A stretch of 64,000 nucleotides of DNA from JAWCQZ01 sp038869515 [NCBI: Halobacteria archaeon] (GTDB lineage Archaea; Halobacteriota; Syntropharchaeia; JACQPP01), in assembly GCA_038869515.1 (NCBI GenBank), contig JAWCQZ010000004.1:154655-218654 (forward strand), in the 5' to 3' direction. Positions 47,101-55,986 of this stretch are shown in pieces. A program made the translations under genes and the position numbers. Every line of letters starts with the position of its first letter. Position 1 is the first letter of the stretch. The notes below the pieces were generated by a model. That model saw only the letters and a program-made list of their open reading frames with translations, was not told the DNA's origin and did no database searches.

Positions 47101-50100
47101 GTCGATCTGGATGTCGTGGAGCCCGGCTTCGAGGAGGCTGTCGTAGTCGTAGCAGGTGACCGCCGCTACGTCGCGCCACTGGTTGACGGCGAGGAGGCCG
47201 TCCACATAGAGCCGGACGCCGTCGTTGGCGCACACCCGGAGACGCCAGTCGCGGGTGGTCGGAACGCTCAACTTTCCGGCCCACCGGGCGGCGAAGTTGT
47301 CCGAGTCGAGCCACGCCGGGTCGGGGCTCCCGTCGCACGCCCCCCCGCCGAAGCAGAAGTCCACCGTCCGGTCGTTGCGGACGAGCATCCTCCGCCCCTC
47401 CTCGAACGGGTCGATTTCGACCCGCTTCCAGACGAAGAGGTCGCCGGAGATCGGCATCACGTTGGCGCAGCCCCACGACTCCGCTGTGGATGCGAAGGGG
47501 CCGTAGGCCGCCGTCCCGTCGGTCAGGTCCTGGGTCGTGATTTCGTCGCCAAGGTTCTCGGTGGAGACGTCGGGCCACCAGGCGGGCCGGGTGGTGCTGT
47601 ATCTCCACACCTCGTTGGCGTCGCACTGGTAGTCGCGGGTGTTGCAGGAGGAGTCGCCAAATCCGGCGGTGCACCCCGGAATCTGGGGAGCCGCGTTGGG
47701 GGCGGTGGGGTGGTAGTTGGAGTCGTCGTCCGACCTCTGGATGCGGAACCGCGCCCCCACCTTCAGGGCGGCGTCGAAGCCGGCGTCGCTCCCGCCGCTG
47801 TCCCGGATCTGGCAGCCGATGAGGACCGGCCCGGCGCGGAGGTAGGGGGAGACGTCGGCGGAGTGGTCCCACCGGTCGCTCACGGTGGCGTCGTAGTCGG
47901 TGTAGATGTCGTGGGTCGCCGCCAGCTGGCTGATGACGAACGCGGTGCTCTGGGTCGTGGTCACGTTGCAGTTGGCGCCGTCGTCCGACGCGACGAACAA
48001 TTTGCCCGTGAGGCCCCGGAAGTCGTAGTAGTGCCCCCACAGGCCGTTGATTTCGTTGACGGGGTCGAGGAGATACTTCACGCCGAGGGTCCCGTTCGCC
48101 TTCTGGAAGAAGTTGTGCTGGGTGTATTCCTGGATGTTGCCGCTGGCGTTCCGGTCGGGGACGAAGACCGCAGGGAACCGGATGGAGCGCTCCGAGTTGA
48201 ACTGGACGTAGGAGGTGAGGAAGCCGAGGAGGTTGTCGGTGAACCGCCGCATCTTCGACTCGTCCTGGACCCGGATGGAGGCCAGGAGGTAGTTGAGGCC
48301 GCTCCGCGCCTGGGCGTCGCCGAGGATTTTGTGGAGATTGAGGGCGAGGTCGGTCCCGGCGGCCGCGATCTGCCCCTGGGTCGCCGAGGCCTTGATGGGG
48401 CCGAGGAAGATGCCCGCGCCCGAGAGGTTCACGTAGCGCTGGAACGACCGCAGGCCCCAGAGGCTGTAGGCCCAGTAGCGGTCGTAGGTGATGTTCTTCC
48501 GCCCGGTCGGCAGGGAGTTAATCTGGTCGAACACCCGCTTCGCCATCTCGGTGACGTGCTCGAGGAAGACGATGCCCTCGTCGGTTGTGGAGGACAGGTC
48601 GGGCAGGGCGTTCGGGAGTTGCTCGAAGGCCAGTCCGAGGGCCTTGAAGAGGACCGACAGGGCGCGGGAGTTGACCTCGTGCTGCTCCTGGATGACGGCG
48701 GAACTGATGCCGCCGGCCAGGGGCGGGCTGGGGCACTTGGTGTTGTGGCGCCCCAGTTCGGTGTGGATGGCGCCGGTCCGGCCCGAGCAGCCGTCCAGGT
48801 CGCCGAAGTAGCGGCTCGCGTTGAGGGCGAGCGTCCTGGCGAGCAGGGCGTGCTGCTCCGGGCTGAAGGACTCGTAGATGGTGTTGAAGACCGCGAATAT
48901 CCACCGCACGGTCCCGGCGGCGCTGAAGGTGTAGTCGTAGGGATAGGGCGGCTGGAACCGCTCCTTCGGGATGGCCTCGCAGGCGTTGGCCGGGCAGTTC
49001 TGCGTCCGGTTCCACCTCAACTCGACCCGCGCGTTCCCGGTGTCGTCGTAATATTCGACACGGATGTCGTGGAGCCCCTTCGAGAGGGTGGCGTTGTAGT
49101 CGGAGCAGGTGAATGAGGAGGTGGGGGTGGTCCAGGTCGAGTCGGGGGAGACCTTCACGTTGTCAATGGTGAGGTTGATGCCGCCGTCCCGGCAATACTG
49201 GATGCGATAGTCCCGCGTGGCCACGACGTCGAGCTTCCCGCGCCACCGGACGGAGAACCGGTCCGACGGCAGGATGGGGGCGGGGGAGCCCGCGCCCCAG
49301 TTGAAGGTGATGTTGTCGTCGGTCCGCAGGACGTAGAAGGGCTCCGGGAACGCCTCGCCCGGCGGCGCGCCTCCGGTCCAGGCGTAATAGTCCGCGCGGA
49401 GGCCGCGGAGGGAGAACATCAGGTCTCCCCACTCCCCGAGCCACCGGACGCCGAAGGTCAGCAACTTCGTCCTGGTCGTGACGGCGTCGAGCCGCGCCTC
49501 GGGGGTGAGGCGGGAGTTCTGGTCCTCGGAATCGAAGCGGGACTGCAGGTAGAGCGGGATGTAGTCGGTGAGGACCCGGGCGAACCTCTGCCGGACCGCC
49601 GGGTCGAGGTTCCGGCCGTAGTTCAGCGCGTAGGTGAGGCCGTAGGTGGCGCCCTGGGGGTCGCCAGCCAGGTCGGGCGCCCGCTCGACCCGCAGTTTCG
49701 TGAGGTTGTAGAAGGCGCCGGTGGAGCCGAAGTCGATGTTGTCCAGAATCTTGTAGAGGAACTTGTAGAGATAGTTGCTGTATCCCGCCTTCTCGTAGTA
49801 GTAGCGGTCCCTGCACTTCTGGGCGCTGGTCGCCCCGTCGTTGCAGGAGAACCGGCCCATGGCGACGCCGTTGATGACGACCGGCTCGATGTTGTCGAAG
49901 TAGTAGTCGTTGTTCCCCGAGAAGCCCAGTTCATCGCTCTGCTGCTGGATGAGGGCGTCGTCGTAGAGGAGTTTGGTGGGCCGGACGCGGTAGTGGTCGA
50001 GGTAGTTGGAGATGAATGCGATCAACTGGGTCGAGAAGTCGGACACCGTCGGCTCCCGGCCGCTCGCGGGGATGGCGTTCTGCCCGTAGCGGGTCGAGGA

Positions 50101-53100
50101 GTAGTAGGCCTTGTAGAGCCCCCCGATGGTCTCCAGGAGGGTGTCGGCGAGGTTCTTGTAGTTCTCGTCGGTGACGAACTGGAGGCGGCAGAGGAGGTAG
50201 TTCCACCCCGAGTCGAGGCTTGCGTATCCCGCGTCCTGCTTGACCGGGTTCCCCGCCTCGATGATGCCGAGGACGTCGTCCCGGTATTGCTGCGGGTGGC
50301 CGCGGTTGTTGGTGTGGGCGGTCCCGTCGTGATTGTGGAGGTCGTTGTCGTTGCTGTCGGGGTTGGAGGTGGTGTGGCCCGACCGCTGGTAGACCCAGTT
50401 GCCGCACCCGCCGGACGGCCCCCGGCTCACCCCGAGGTAGTCCACGTTGCCAGGGTTGCCGTAGTTGTTGATGGATATCCACCGGGTCTTCTCCTCGAGG
50501 CTGGCGTTGAACTTGTCCTGGGGCATCCTGCTGAAGTAGGTGTTGATGACCTTCAGCAGCCAGTAGGCGTGTCCCCACCGCCCCTCGGCGTTGGCCCGGA
50601 CGGTGGTCGGGTTCTCGTCGTTCATCTGGGCGAGGTAGAGGTTGTACATCTTCAGCCCCTGGACCGCGAGGTCAATCACCGTGTTGAGGAAAGTGACGGT
50701 GGAGGCGTTGTTGGCGGTCTCGTCCACGCCGTCCCCCCACGGCTTCGTGTCCCCCGGCTCGTTGCCGCACGCCTGGTCTCCGCCCGTCGAGTCGGTGCAC
50801 GACGGGTCGGACTGCTTCTGCGGGTTGAAGGCCCGCGCCATCTGCTCGTTCAGGACCACCCCGCCGAAGAACTTGAAGTCCCGGCCGTTCTCGTTCCACG
50901 CGGAGAGGAAGTCGGACCACGCCTTGGGGTCGGCGTTGACGAGCCCCTTCCAGAAGTAGTTCAGGCCGTTGGTCCCGTTGGCGGGCCCGACCCCCCGGGC
51001 GTATTTCAACGTGATGTTCCTGAACATCGAGTCGAGGAGCGGCCGGATGGCCGGGTTGTTCATCCGGATGAACCACTGGTCCCGCTTGTCCTCGAGGAGG
51101 GCGGCCGCGGAGGGGAGCGTCAGGGCGGCGCCGTCCCTCAGGGGCGGGCGGGTGTCGCCGATGGAGGCGTGGACGCAGGAGCCGACGACGTTGACGCCGA
51201 TGCTGAAGGGGTCGTTGGAGGCGTGGTTGCCAGCGACGGAGGTCCGGAGAAGGTTGTAGATGATGCCGGCGGGGTTGGTGGGCGGGTTCATCTGGACGCC
51301 CTGGGTCGCGCACGCCCCTCCCCCGGCGCTCACGTAGCGCGGGTTGGAGGGCTCCCCGAGGGCCTTCAGGAAGTGGGTGGTGAGGGCGGTGATGGAAGTG
51401 GAGGAGCCGTCGTTGGGGTATGTCTCCGAGAGGTTGCCCATGTCGTCGAAGAGGTTGCTGACGAGCCGGTCCCACATCCGGACGGTCCGGTTCACGTAGT
51501 CGGTGAGGTCGGTGATGCCGCCGCAGGAGGTCCAGGAGGAGCAGCCGTCCACCGTGTTGGCGACCCAGATTTTGATGGCGTTGGCCGCCTCGGGGGAGTC
51601 GGTGTCGCCGAAGACCGGCAGGCAGGAGCCGTGGACGCTGGTGAAGATGACGTTGCCGTGGTTGGTGTTGTCGGTGGGGGCGCAGGCGCCGACCACGGTG
51701 TGCTGGCCGAGGGCGACCACGTGCCGGTCGTCGAGCCAGAGGCCGACGGTCCACCAGAAGGTGTCGAGGCTCACCGTCCCGTCGCCCCGGAAGGCGGCGG
51801 CGCCGAAGAGGAACTTCGCCCACCGCCCCCGCAGGAACTCGCAGTCGTTCTGCCCCCCGTCCCAGTTGCCGTGGGTCCCGTCGTTGCTCGGGGGCTGGGA
51901 GGTCGCGCAGTTGGCCTGGACCCGGGCGTCGGTGTCGGAGTCGGTCCCGGTGTAGGGCCCCTCGGAGCCGAGGGTGGAGCAGCCGTTGCCGGAGCCCCCC
52001 GCGAAGCCCCGCCCGAAATCCCGGTCGTAGTCGCCCGCCGGGTCGCTCGGGTAGCAGGGGCTGTGGCCGTGGCCGTCGGCGGAGGAGTGGCTGAGGTTGT
52101 CCCCCTGCTGGTTCTCCTGCGCGAGGCGGAAGGAGCCGGCGGTGTTGAACCCGGCGCACGACGACTCGCTGGTGCAGCCAAGGAAGGCGGTCTGCGCGAG
52201 GGCCGACTCGCCCCAGGAGCCGGAGACCGGGGTGCGGCTTGAGGAGTAGCAGGTGGGCGGCGTGCAGCCTCCCGAGCCACGCTTGCCGAGTTTGATGGTG
52301 ATCCACAACTTGCCCGACTCGTCGGCCAGGTCGCAGTCGCGCTCGCAGTTGTCCTCGTCGTGGTCGCCGTTGGAGCCCTCGCCGTTCCCCTTGGTGGAGG
52401 AGTAGCCGTCGGGGAAGGGGAGATAGGTCATGTAGGCGCGGCCCCGGAGGTAGACCTCGGGGTCGGGGTTGACGAGGTAGACCTTGGTGTAGGCGCTCTG
52501 CGCGTTGACCCCGGGCTGGATGCACCGGACCCACCAGCCGGTCATGTAGTCAATGCCCGAGGTGCCGTTGGGGGAGGACCCGCCCGTGTTCCAGGTGGTT
52601 ACCACGGTGCCGGTGGCGTCGGGGGCCCGGGAGTCGAACATGACCTCCGTGGAGAAGTGGTTGTGGTCCACGCGGTGGAACTGGATGTTCCCGCCCCCCG
52701 GCGTTCCCTGGCAGACGAATGTGATGGAGGCGCCGTAGGCGAAGGAGGCGCCGTAGCGCGGGGTCTGGGGCGAGCCGCTCTTGATGAAGAGGGGGTCGTC
52801 GAAGGCCATGGCGAACTTCTCCGCGCCGTTCGCCCCGGGGTTGGCCCGGACCACGAGTCTGAAGACCAGTTCGAAGCGGCGGCTCCCCGCCGCCCGGGAG
52901 TTCAGCAGGTCGGCCAGGGAGAGGATGTCGGAGCACCGCGCGTTCCCGTAGGAGAAGTTCTGCCCGAGGGCGACGGAGGCGGCCCCGGAGGCGCAGACCG
53001 AGGCGAAGGAGCGGTCGCGGCTGGTTTCGGCCCGGGGGCTCGGCTTCGCCGTCTCGTTGACCTCCCCGCAGTAGCCCTCGCCGCTCTCGTTGACGTTGTC

Positions 53101-54120
53101 GCGGACTTCGGGCTTCGCCCCGACCTCCGGCCGGTGGAGGACCCGTGCATCCCAGACGTCAATGTAGTCGCAGCCGTGCCAGCTCCCCGCCTCCTCGTCG
53201 GTGGTCCCGTGGAGCGCGCCCCCGGCCCCCTGGTCGCCGCGAATCTTGTAGTAGAGCCCGGTGTCGAGGTCGCGGATGAAGGCGTAGAGGATGGCGCGGC
53301 TCGAGCCCTCGTTGAAGTCCTCCGCGTCCACCACGTAGTCGAGGGAGAGGTCCGCCTCCCGGACCACGTGGCCCGCCGGGAGGTAGTCGTCGAGGTCGAA
53401 GGTGTAGCGCGCGGTCGCCTCGGAGACGCTGTCGTTCCCCGCGGAGGGGCCGCCCTTGTCCTTGACGCAGACCGCCCAGTATCCCCGCCCCGGCCCGCGC
53501 GGTCCCTGCCCGTCGTTCTTCCACGCGCTGTAGACCCCGCCGGTGTTTCCGTGCCCCGTGGCCCAGCCGAAGCTGGAGCAGGCGTCGGCGTCCCCGGTCC
53601 CGGCGGCGGCGCGCCCCTTGCCGAGGGGATCGCCGTGGCAGAGGTCGCCGTCGGCGTCCCCGTCTCCGCTGTCCTCGTCGCCGTCCTCGCTGCGGCCGCG
53701 GCCAAGGCAGTTGGAGACCGCGGGGGCCGAGGGGCCGCCCGGCGTCCCCCAGTCGATTGTGATGTTCACCGTCGCCCCGTCGGAGACCTTGGCGAATCCG
53801 ACGGCCGCGGCGGGCTGGACCGCGCCGAGAACCGCGGCCGTCACGCACGCGAACAAAAGAAAGGTCGCGCCCGCGCACCTCGCGCCGCGGGAGTCTCGCG
53901 CCTTCGCGCGGGAGGGGCGCGAGTCGACGCCCGCGCCGTCCTCCTCACGGGCCCGGAGCCGCGCACCGTCGGGCGAGGTGCGGGCGGGGTCGGGCGTGCG
54001 TTGCGAGCCTCGCGCCTGCCCTTGGGCGAGAGGCGCAACGTTGGTAAAAGAAAAAAAAGGAAACGGGGAAACTCGGGAGACGAGAAAGGCAAGGAACTGT
54101 ATAATTAACGCGAGACTCAC
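44062..54120 (-). CDS. Giant secreted PA14/GATase-like surface protein 2
   Basis: About 3,350 residues. A signal-peptide core (FLLFACVTAAVLGAVQPAAA) is followed by mature VGFAKVSDGATVNITIDWG. Three PA14-like modules carry VRWRGKLDVVATRDYRIQYC, ARWAGKLSVPTTRDWRLRVC and SEWTGTFYLPVNSTSTFISN (residues about 1575-1720, 2240-2365, 2795-2945). Two ThuA/GATase-like segments share GGRVVWIGDVPFYYQG and GGRVVWIGDVPLWYQG. Long helical regions lie between. Rich in NxS/T sequons and Cys. The start is uncertain: no ATG lies near the signal peptide; GTG 54120 and TTG 53856 are the in-frame options, and the intervening leader is palindrome-rich. No C-terminal anchor is visible. Confidence 0.8.
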   Translation of the reverse strand: MSLALIIQFLAFLVSRVSPFPFFSFTNVAPLAQGQARGSQRTPDPARTSPDGARLRAREEDGAGVDSRPSRAKARDSRGARCAGATFLLFACVTAAVLGAVQPAAAVGFAKVSDGATVNITIDWGTPGGPSAPAVSNCLGRGRSEDGDEDSGDGDADGDLCHGDPLGKGRAAAGTGDADACSSFGWATGHGNTGGVYSAWKNDGQGPRGPGRGYWAVCVKDKGGPSAGNDSVSEATARYTFDLDDYLPAGHVVREADLSLDYVVDAEDFNEGSSRAILYAFIRDLDTGLYYKIRGDQGAGGALHGTTDEEAGSWHGCDYIDVWDARVLHRPEVGAKPEVRDNVNESGEGYCGEVNETAKPSPRAETSRDRSFASVCASGAASVALGQNFSYGNARCSDILSLADLLNSRAAGSRRFELVFRLVVRANPGANGAEKFAMAFDDPLFIKSGSPQTPRYGASFAYGASITFVCQGTPGGGNIQFHRVDHNHFSTEVMFDSRAPDATGTVVTTWNTGGSSPNGTSGIDYMTGWWVRCIQPGVNAQSAYTKVYLVNPDPEVYLRGRAYMTYLPFPDGYSSTKGNGEGSNGDHDEDNCERDCDLADESGKLWITIKLGKRGSGGCTPPTCYSSSRTPVSGSWGESALAQTAFLGCTSESSCAGFNTAGSFRLAQENQQGDNLSHSSADGHGHSPCYPSDPAGDYDRDFGRGFAGGSGNGCSTLGSEGPYTGTDSDTDARVQANCATSQPPSNDGTHGNWDGGQNDCEFLRGRWAKFLFGAAAFRGDGTVSLDTFWWTVGLWLDDRHVVALGQHTVVGACAPTDNTNHGNVIFTSVHGSCLPVFGDTDSPEAANAIKIWVANTVDGCSSWTSCGGITDLTDYVNRTVRMWDRLVSNLFDDMGNLSETYPNDGSSTSITALTTHFLKALGEPSNPRYVSAGGGACATQGVQMNPPTNPAGIIYNLLRTSVAGNHASNDPFSIGVNVVGSCVHASIGDTRPPLRDGAALTLPSAAALLEDKRDQWFIRMNNPAIRPLLDSMFRNITLKYARGVGPANGTNGLNYFWKGLVNADPKAWSDFLSAWNENGRDFKFFGGVVLNEQMARAFNPQKQSDPSCTDSTGGDQACGNEPGDTKPWGDGVDETANNASTVTFLNTVIDLAVQGLKMYNLYLAQMNDENPTTVRANAEGRWGHAYWLLKVINTYFSRMPQDKFNASLEEKTRWISINNYGNPGNVDYLGVSRGPSGGCGNWVYQRSGHTTSNPDSNDNDLHNHDGTAHTNNRGHPQQYRDDVLGIIEAGNPVKQDAGYASLDSGWNYLLCRLQFVTDENYKNLADTLLETIGGLYKAYYSSTRYGQNAIPASGREPTVSDFSTQLIAFISNYLDHYRVRPTKLLYDDALIQQQSDELGFSGNNDYYFDNIEPVVINGVAMGRFSCNDGATSAQKCRDRYYYEKAGYSNYLYKFLYKILDNIDFGSTGAFYNLTKLRVERAPDLAGDPQGATYGLTYALNYGRNLDPAVRQRFARVLTDYIPLYLQSRFDSEDQNSRLTPEARLDAVTTRTKLLTFGVRWLGEWGDLMFSLRGLRADYYAWTGGAPPGEAFPEPFYVLRTDDNITFNWGAGSPAPILPSDRFSVRWRGKLDVVATRDYRIQYCRDGGINLTIDNVKVSPDSTWTTPTSSFTCSDYNATLSKGLHDIRVEYYDDTGNARVELRWNRTQNCPANACEAIPKERFQPPYPYDYTFSAAGTVRWIFAVFNTIYESFSPEQHALLARTLALNASRYFGDLDGCSGRTGAIHTELGRHNTKCPSPPLAGGISSAVIQEQHEVNSRALSVLFKALGLAFEQLPNALPDLSSTTDEGIVFLEHVTEMAKRVFDQINSLPTGRKNITYDRYWAYSLWGLRSFQRYVNLSGAGIFLGPIKASATQGQIAAAGTDLALNLHKILGDAQARSGLNYLLASIRVQDESKMRRFTDNLLGFLTSYVQFNSERSIRFPAVFVPDRNASGNIQEYTQHNFFQKANGTLGVKYLLDPVNEINGLWGHYYDFRGLTGKLFVASDDGANCNVTTTQSTAFVISQLAATHDIYTDYDATVSDRWDHSADVSPYLRAGPVLIGCQIRDSGGSDAGFDAALKVGARFRIQRSDDDSNYHPTAPNAAPQIPGCTAGFGDSSCNTRDYQCDANEVWRYSTTRPAWWPDVSTENLGDEITTQDLTDGTAAYGPFASTAESWGCANVMPISGDLFVWKRVEIDPFEEGRRMLVRNDRTVDFCFGGGACDGSPDPAWLDSDNFAARWAGKLSVPTTRDWRLRVCANDGVRLYVDGLLAVNQWRDVAAVTCYDYDSLLEAGLHDIQIDYYEKSGSAEISFQWNLTFCCEVVGNQYLFTRDPSQYNQSAQTFFGMVYGASGTLNSLYALAAKGLLKTLFDTMAVNFSEYWGSFGGVHGRSYSSRHEATNASLDYLRNDYARGSLSAYRNLLLLAGKAGEQAAVALPNATSAGFLRMWDFPLPASLSATEKNDLCRLATRGLSGAARRFYYFGEDNYPESWTTKALRLDVANGGPSALSAATNCAGAPFTNITNASALRQYLLNNSTDSVIVMLKDVCPNNVCDTPLPNAVVYHDTNYPTSWIGAAQAARIADFFNQTGAAADPAADPRNPAGVSCANQSGPSAPCGRSFVRYNATQLAAWMQNLTRLDRARGSVALFSQDICPDSVCENQSFNNTLSRYLSAGGRVVWIGDVPFYYQGLPGGGSNTWGFSAQEALLGISCLDVNGTTADCAPAGASISRNADGTRWGLTQSWFSARPAAYKVADTNFTARYWNNAIFSGAPAVTREETVLDFWFWRNCPQWATDCNPGYSTLRAGAATPDRVITNTDAFSSEWTGTFYLPVNSTSTFISNGDDSRAVVVDGSEVTDANNIYPSPASCAADTAQRSGSVALTRGFHTLIYRQCEIGGDAGAQLEVQGSGWPGTVGMKAVRAVTTARVLAHHPLPGQPSVVTNISAFQKNFNPVVPDSGFVRIWDCQPGGAAPAGCGWDIAGASPALYPLLRDLWNVSTFNLTLEVHGGQLATGATGGSGYKVPDINVAGNDTLLLDYIRRGGRVVWIGDVPLWYQGHPGTAPNIGNRTIWEYGGEKKALGVRTADAFGSGMATTLTWEGFTRHGLGNDASVTTDTSRRPAYIRDLTYVYRKVDSDNASWWFKEFNDSIVSYKRRTTEFRTHALDGFTRFLSSLESAGDWEKKITTYWANRYWVQLGAVASYKAWVRQTDILRQFGSDIANASITLIGRNESQGLTYILRAEQDVDWTAGRGPWGRALLNYTNQYFGFQAQTYWNPVAGASGLGINTTLRKAELSVGPMAPGATAQWSGVAQA
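54096..54107 (-). promoter_or_regulatory. TATA-like box upstream of giant protein 2
   Basis: The minus strand reads GTTAATTATACA in an AT-rich island. A transcript starting about 25 bp downstream would not include GTG 54120, so this promoter, if real, argues for a later start codon and a long structured leader. Confidence 0.4.
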
Positions 54121-54182
54121 AACGAAATTGTCTTTCAAAAGCGACCGAAGAATCGGATTTTTACTACCGGAAAATGGCGAAA

Positions 54183-54201
54183 GGGGGGCCCTCGGCCCCC
54201 C
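54183..54201. terminator. Hairpin terminator after the zinc-ribbon gene
   Basis: GGGGGGCC-CTC-GGCCCCCC forms a perfect 8-bp GC stem, one base beyond the stop of the small zinc-ribbon gene. On the minus strand it is followed by TTTCGCCATTTTCC. It probably separates the regulator operon from the giant gene. Confidence 0.55.
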
Positions 54202-54202
54202 T

Positions 54203-54349
54203 TCAGCCACCCCGGACCGCCCCCCCGGACGACGGGAGTTTCGCGATGTGGAGCGCGCTCTCGCTCCGGCTGAAGCAGGTGACGCAGAGAGAGTTGAAGG
54301 AGCCGGCGAGGAGCTCCCCGCAGTGCCCGCACCGGGAGGTGGCCCTCAC
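54203..54349 (-). CDS. Small zinc-ribbon protein (48 aa)
   Basis: GTG at 54349 overlaps the stop of the upstream regulator (GTGA). The product has two CxxC knuckles, SRCGHCGELLAG and LCVTCFSRSE, separated by 12 residues: a complete rubredoxin-like zinc ribbon. It then ends in a short hydrophilic tail. Its tight coupling to the duplicated winged-helix regulator suggests an accessory or subunit role in the same regulatory complex. No closer family is recognised. Confidence 0.7.
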   Translation of the reverse strand: MRATSRCGHCGELLAGSFNSLCVTCFSRSESALHIAKLPSSGGAVRGG

Positions 54350-55950
54350 GCCTGCGCCTCCGCGGCGGCGGGGCGCGACGGGCCTCCGCCAGGGCCCGAA
54401 CCCGGGGATTCGCGGTGGTTGGCGGGTTCGGGCCCCTGCCTATTGCCGTTCGTGAGCGCCTTCAGTTTGAGGGAGAGATAGAACTCCTCGCCGTAGAGGA
54501 CGCCGAAGTGGTTCTGCCCGCGGCCGAGGAGGGCGCGGAGGCTCTTCACCTCGATGAGCCGGGGCTTGAGCGCCGAGAGGTTGGCCGCGGCCCAGAGGGG
54601 CTGGAGAGCATGCCCGTGGCCGTTCCGCTTCTGGACCACGAAGTAGAGCGTGGGCCCCTCCCGGGACTGCCGGTGGAGGACCGACAGGAGCGGGATGGCC
54701 TGGACGGCCTTGTTGATGAGGTCGCCCACGGCGAGGCGCTCGGGAGACGGGAGCCCAGCCAGGGAGGCCCTCCCCCTCCGGAGTTCCTCGAGTTCGAGGT
54801 GCTTCCGGACGACCGGGTTGGAGAGGTTGAGCCGGAAGTAGTGCTTCCACTTCTCCCGCCGGTGGGCGAGGAGGCCCCACCCCTGCAACTTCTGGAGGGC
54901 GAAGTAGGTGGGCTTGTAGGACTTCCGGGTCGCGGCCTGGACATCCTGGATGGTGAACTCGCGCTCCGGCGCGCCCACGAAGACCGAGAGGAAGCCGTTC
55001 CCCGCCTGGACCGCGAAGTCGCTGCCCGGGTATTGAATCTTCAACTTCTCCCGGAGGAAGTAGTCGGTCCCGGCCAGGGGGACCGAGCCGTTCAGGTAGG
55101 GCACGAGGGCCCGGAACTCGGCCGGGGTCTGGACACGGATGCGGAGCCCCGCCGCCCTGGCCTTCGGGGCCAGGCGGTTGAGTTTCGGCGCGAACTCCGG
55201 CTCGGTGACGACGAAGACCAGTTCCCCGTCGTGGGCGGCGGGGGCCGGAGAGCCGTTCCCGTCAGGGGGAGGGGGCGGGGGGGACGCCGGGACCACCCCC
55301 ACGTGGCCTTTCGCGTCCCCCCCGCTGGAGGTTCCGTTGCCGCTTTTGCCTGCCGGACCCGCGGAGGCGGGAAGGGCAGGAGAGGGAGTCCCCGGGGCGC
55401 AGGAAGAGGGGCCGCCCTGCGGCTTCGCCGCGAGGGGCACCGGCCCCGAGCTGGGCGCGGGACCGTGGCCGTTCAGCAGGAGCGCCGTGAGGAGCGGGGT
55501 CGCGGCGGCCCCTTCCTCGAGGAGCGCGAGGACCGCCTCCCGCTTGGGGTGCCCGGCGAGGTATGAGGAGCAGCGCGCCACCTCCACCAGTTCGAGGTGC
55601 TTCTGGACGACCGGGTGGGCCGGGTTCAGGCGGAAGAGGTGGCGCCACCCCGCGCGCCGCCGTAGGAGCAGGCCGTCCCGGGTGAGCCCCTTGAGCCGGG
55701 TGTAGAGGGTCGCGTAGGAGAGGTCGGTCTGCTTCAGGATGTCCTGGAGGGAGGTCTCCTTCGTGGCGGAGAAGTAGGCGAGGACGCTCTTGTCCACCTT
55801 GTCCCGGCCGGCGCTTACGAGTCTCTCGATCTGTCCGTCGGCGTGGTTCTGAGGGACCGCCTGCAGGATGATGAGTCCATAACCGTCGCTTCCAGTAACC
55901 CCACCTCCCATACCTTCCCTGGGGCGTGGCTTGGGAAGCGCGCCTGCCAT
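54346..55950 (-). CDS. Internally duplicated winged-helix + nucleotidyltransferase-like regulator
   Basis: A 534-residue protein made of two similar halves. Each has a winged helix (LQDILKQTDLSYATLYTRLKGLTRDGLL and IQDVQAATRKSYKPTYFALQKLQGWGLL), an R-HxFRLN wing followed by NPVVxKHLELxE, then an alpha/beta domain (LVFVVTEPEFAPKLNRLAPKARAAGLRIRVQTPAEF; LYFVVQKRNG to IEVKSLRALLGRGQNHFGVLYGEEFYLSLKL). The alpha/beta domain resembles the nucleotidyltransferase-like domain often fused to archaeal winged helices, but the catalytic Asp pair is not evident. A Gly/Ser/Pro-rich linker separates the halves. The start is 55950 or 55911. The gene follows the shorter paralogue after 36 bp. Confidence 0.72.
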   Translation of the reverse strand: MAGALPKPRPREGMGGGVTGSDGYGLIILQAVPQNHADGQIERLVSAGRDKVDKSVLAYFSATKETSLQDILKQTDLSYATLYTRLKGLTRDGLLLRRRAGWRHLFRLNPAHPVVQKHLELVEVARCSSYLAGHPKREAVLALLEEGAAATPLLTALLLNGHGPAPSSGPVPLAAKPQGGPSSCAPGTPSPALPASAGPAGKSGNGTSSGGDAKGHVGVVPASPPPPPPDGNGSPAPAAHDGELVFVVTEPEFAPKLNRLAPKARAAGLRIRVQTPAEFRALVPYLNGSVPLAGTDYFLREKLKIQYPGSDFAVQAGNGFLSVFVGAPEREFTIQDVQAATRKSYKPTYFALQKLQGWGLLAHRREKWKHYFRLNLSNPVVRKHLELEELRRGRASLAGLPSPERLAVGDLINKAVQAIPLLSVLHRQSREGPTLYFVVQKRNGHGHALQPLWAAANLSALKPRLIEVKSLRALLGRGQNHFGVLYGEEFYLSLKLKALTNGNRQGPEPANHRESPGSGPGGGPSRPAAAEAQA

Positions 55951-55986
55951 TCAGGCGGCCTCCTCGGCCACAGGTGTCATGGACGG

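Noticed and set aside
42398-48040. 1,880-codon minus-strand frame running across the toxin locus and giant protein 2
   Set aside because: Composition is Arg/Pro/Gly/Leu shadow sequence. It crosses the PIN gene and intergenic repeats. The true giant frame is a different one with clear PA14 modules.
54120-54210. ATG at 54210 as the start of giant protein 2
   Set aside because: It lies upstream of the likely promoter and within the terminator hairpin and zinc-ribbon gene end. It would place about 115 unrelated residues before the signal-peptide core.
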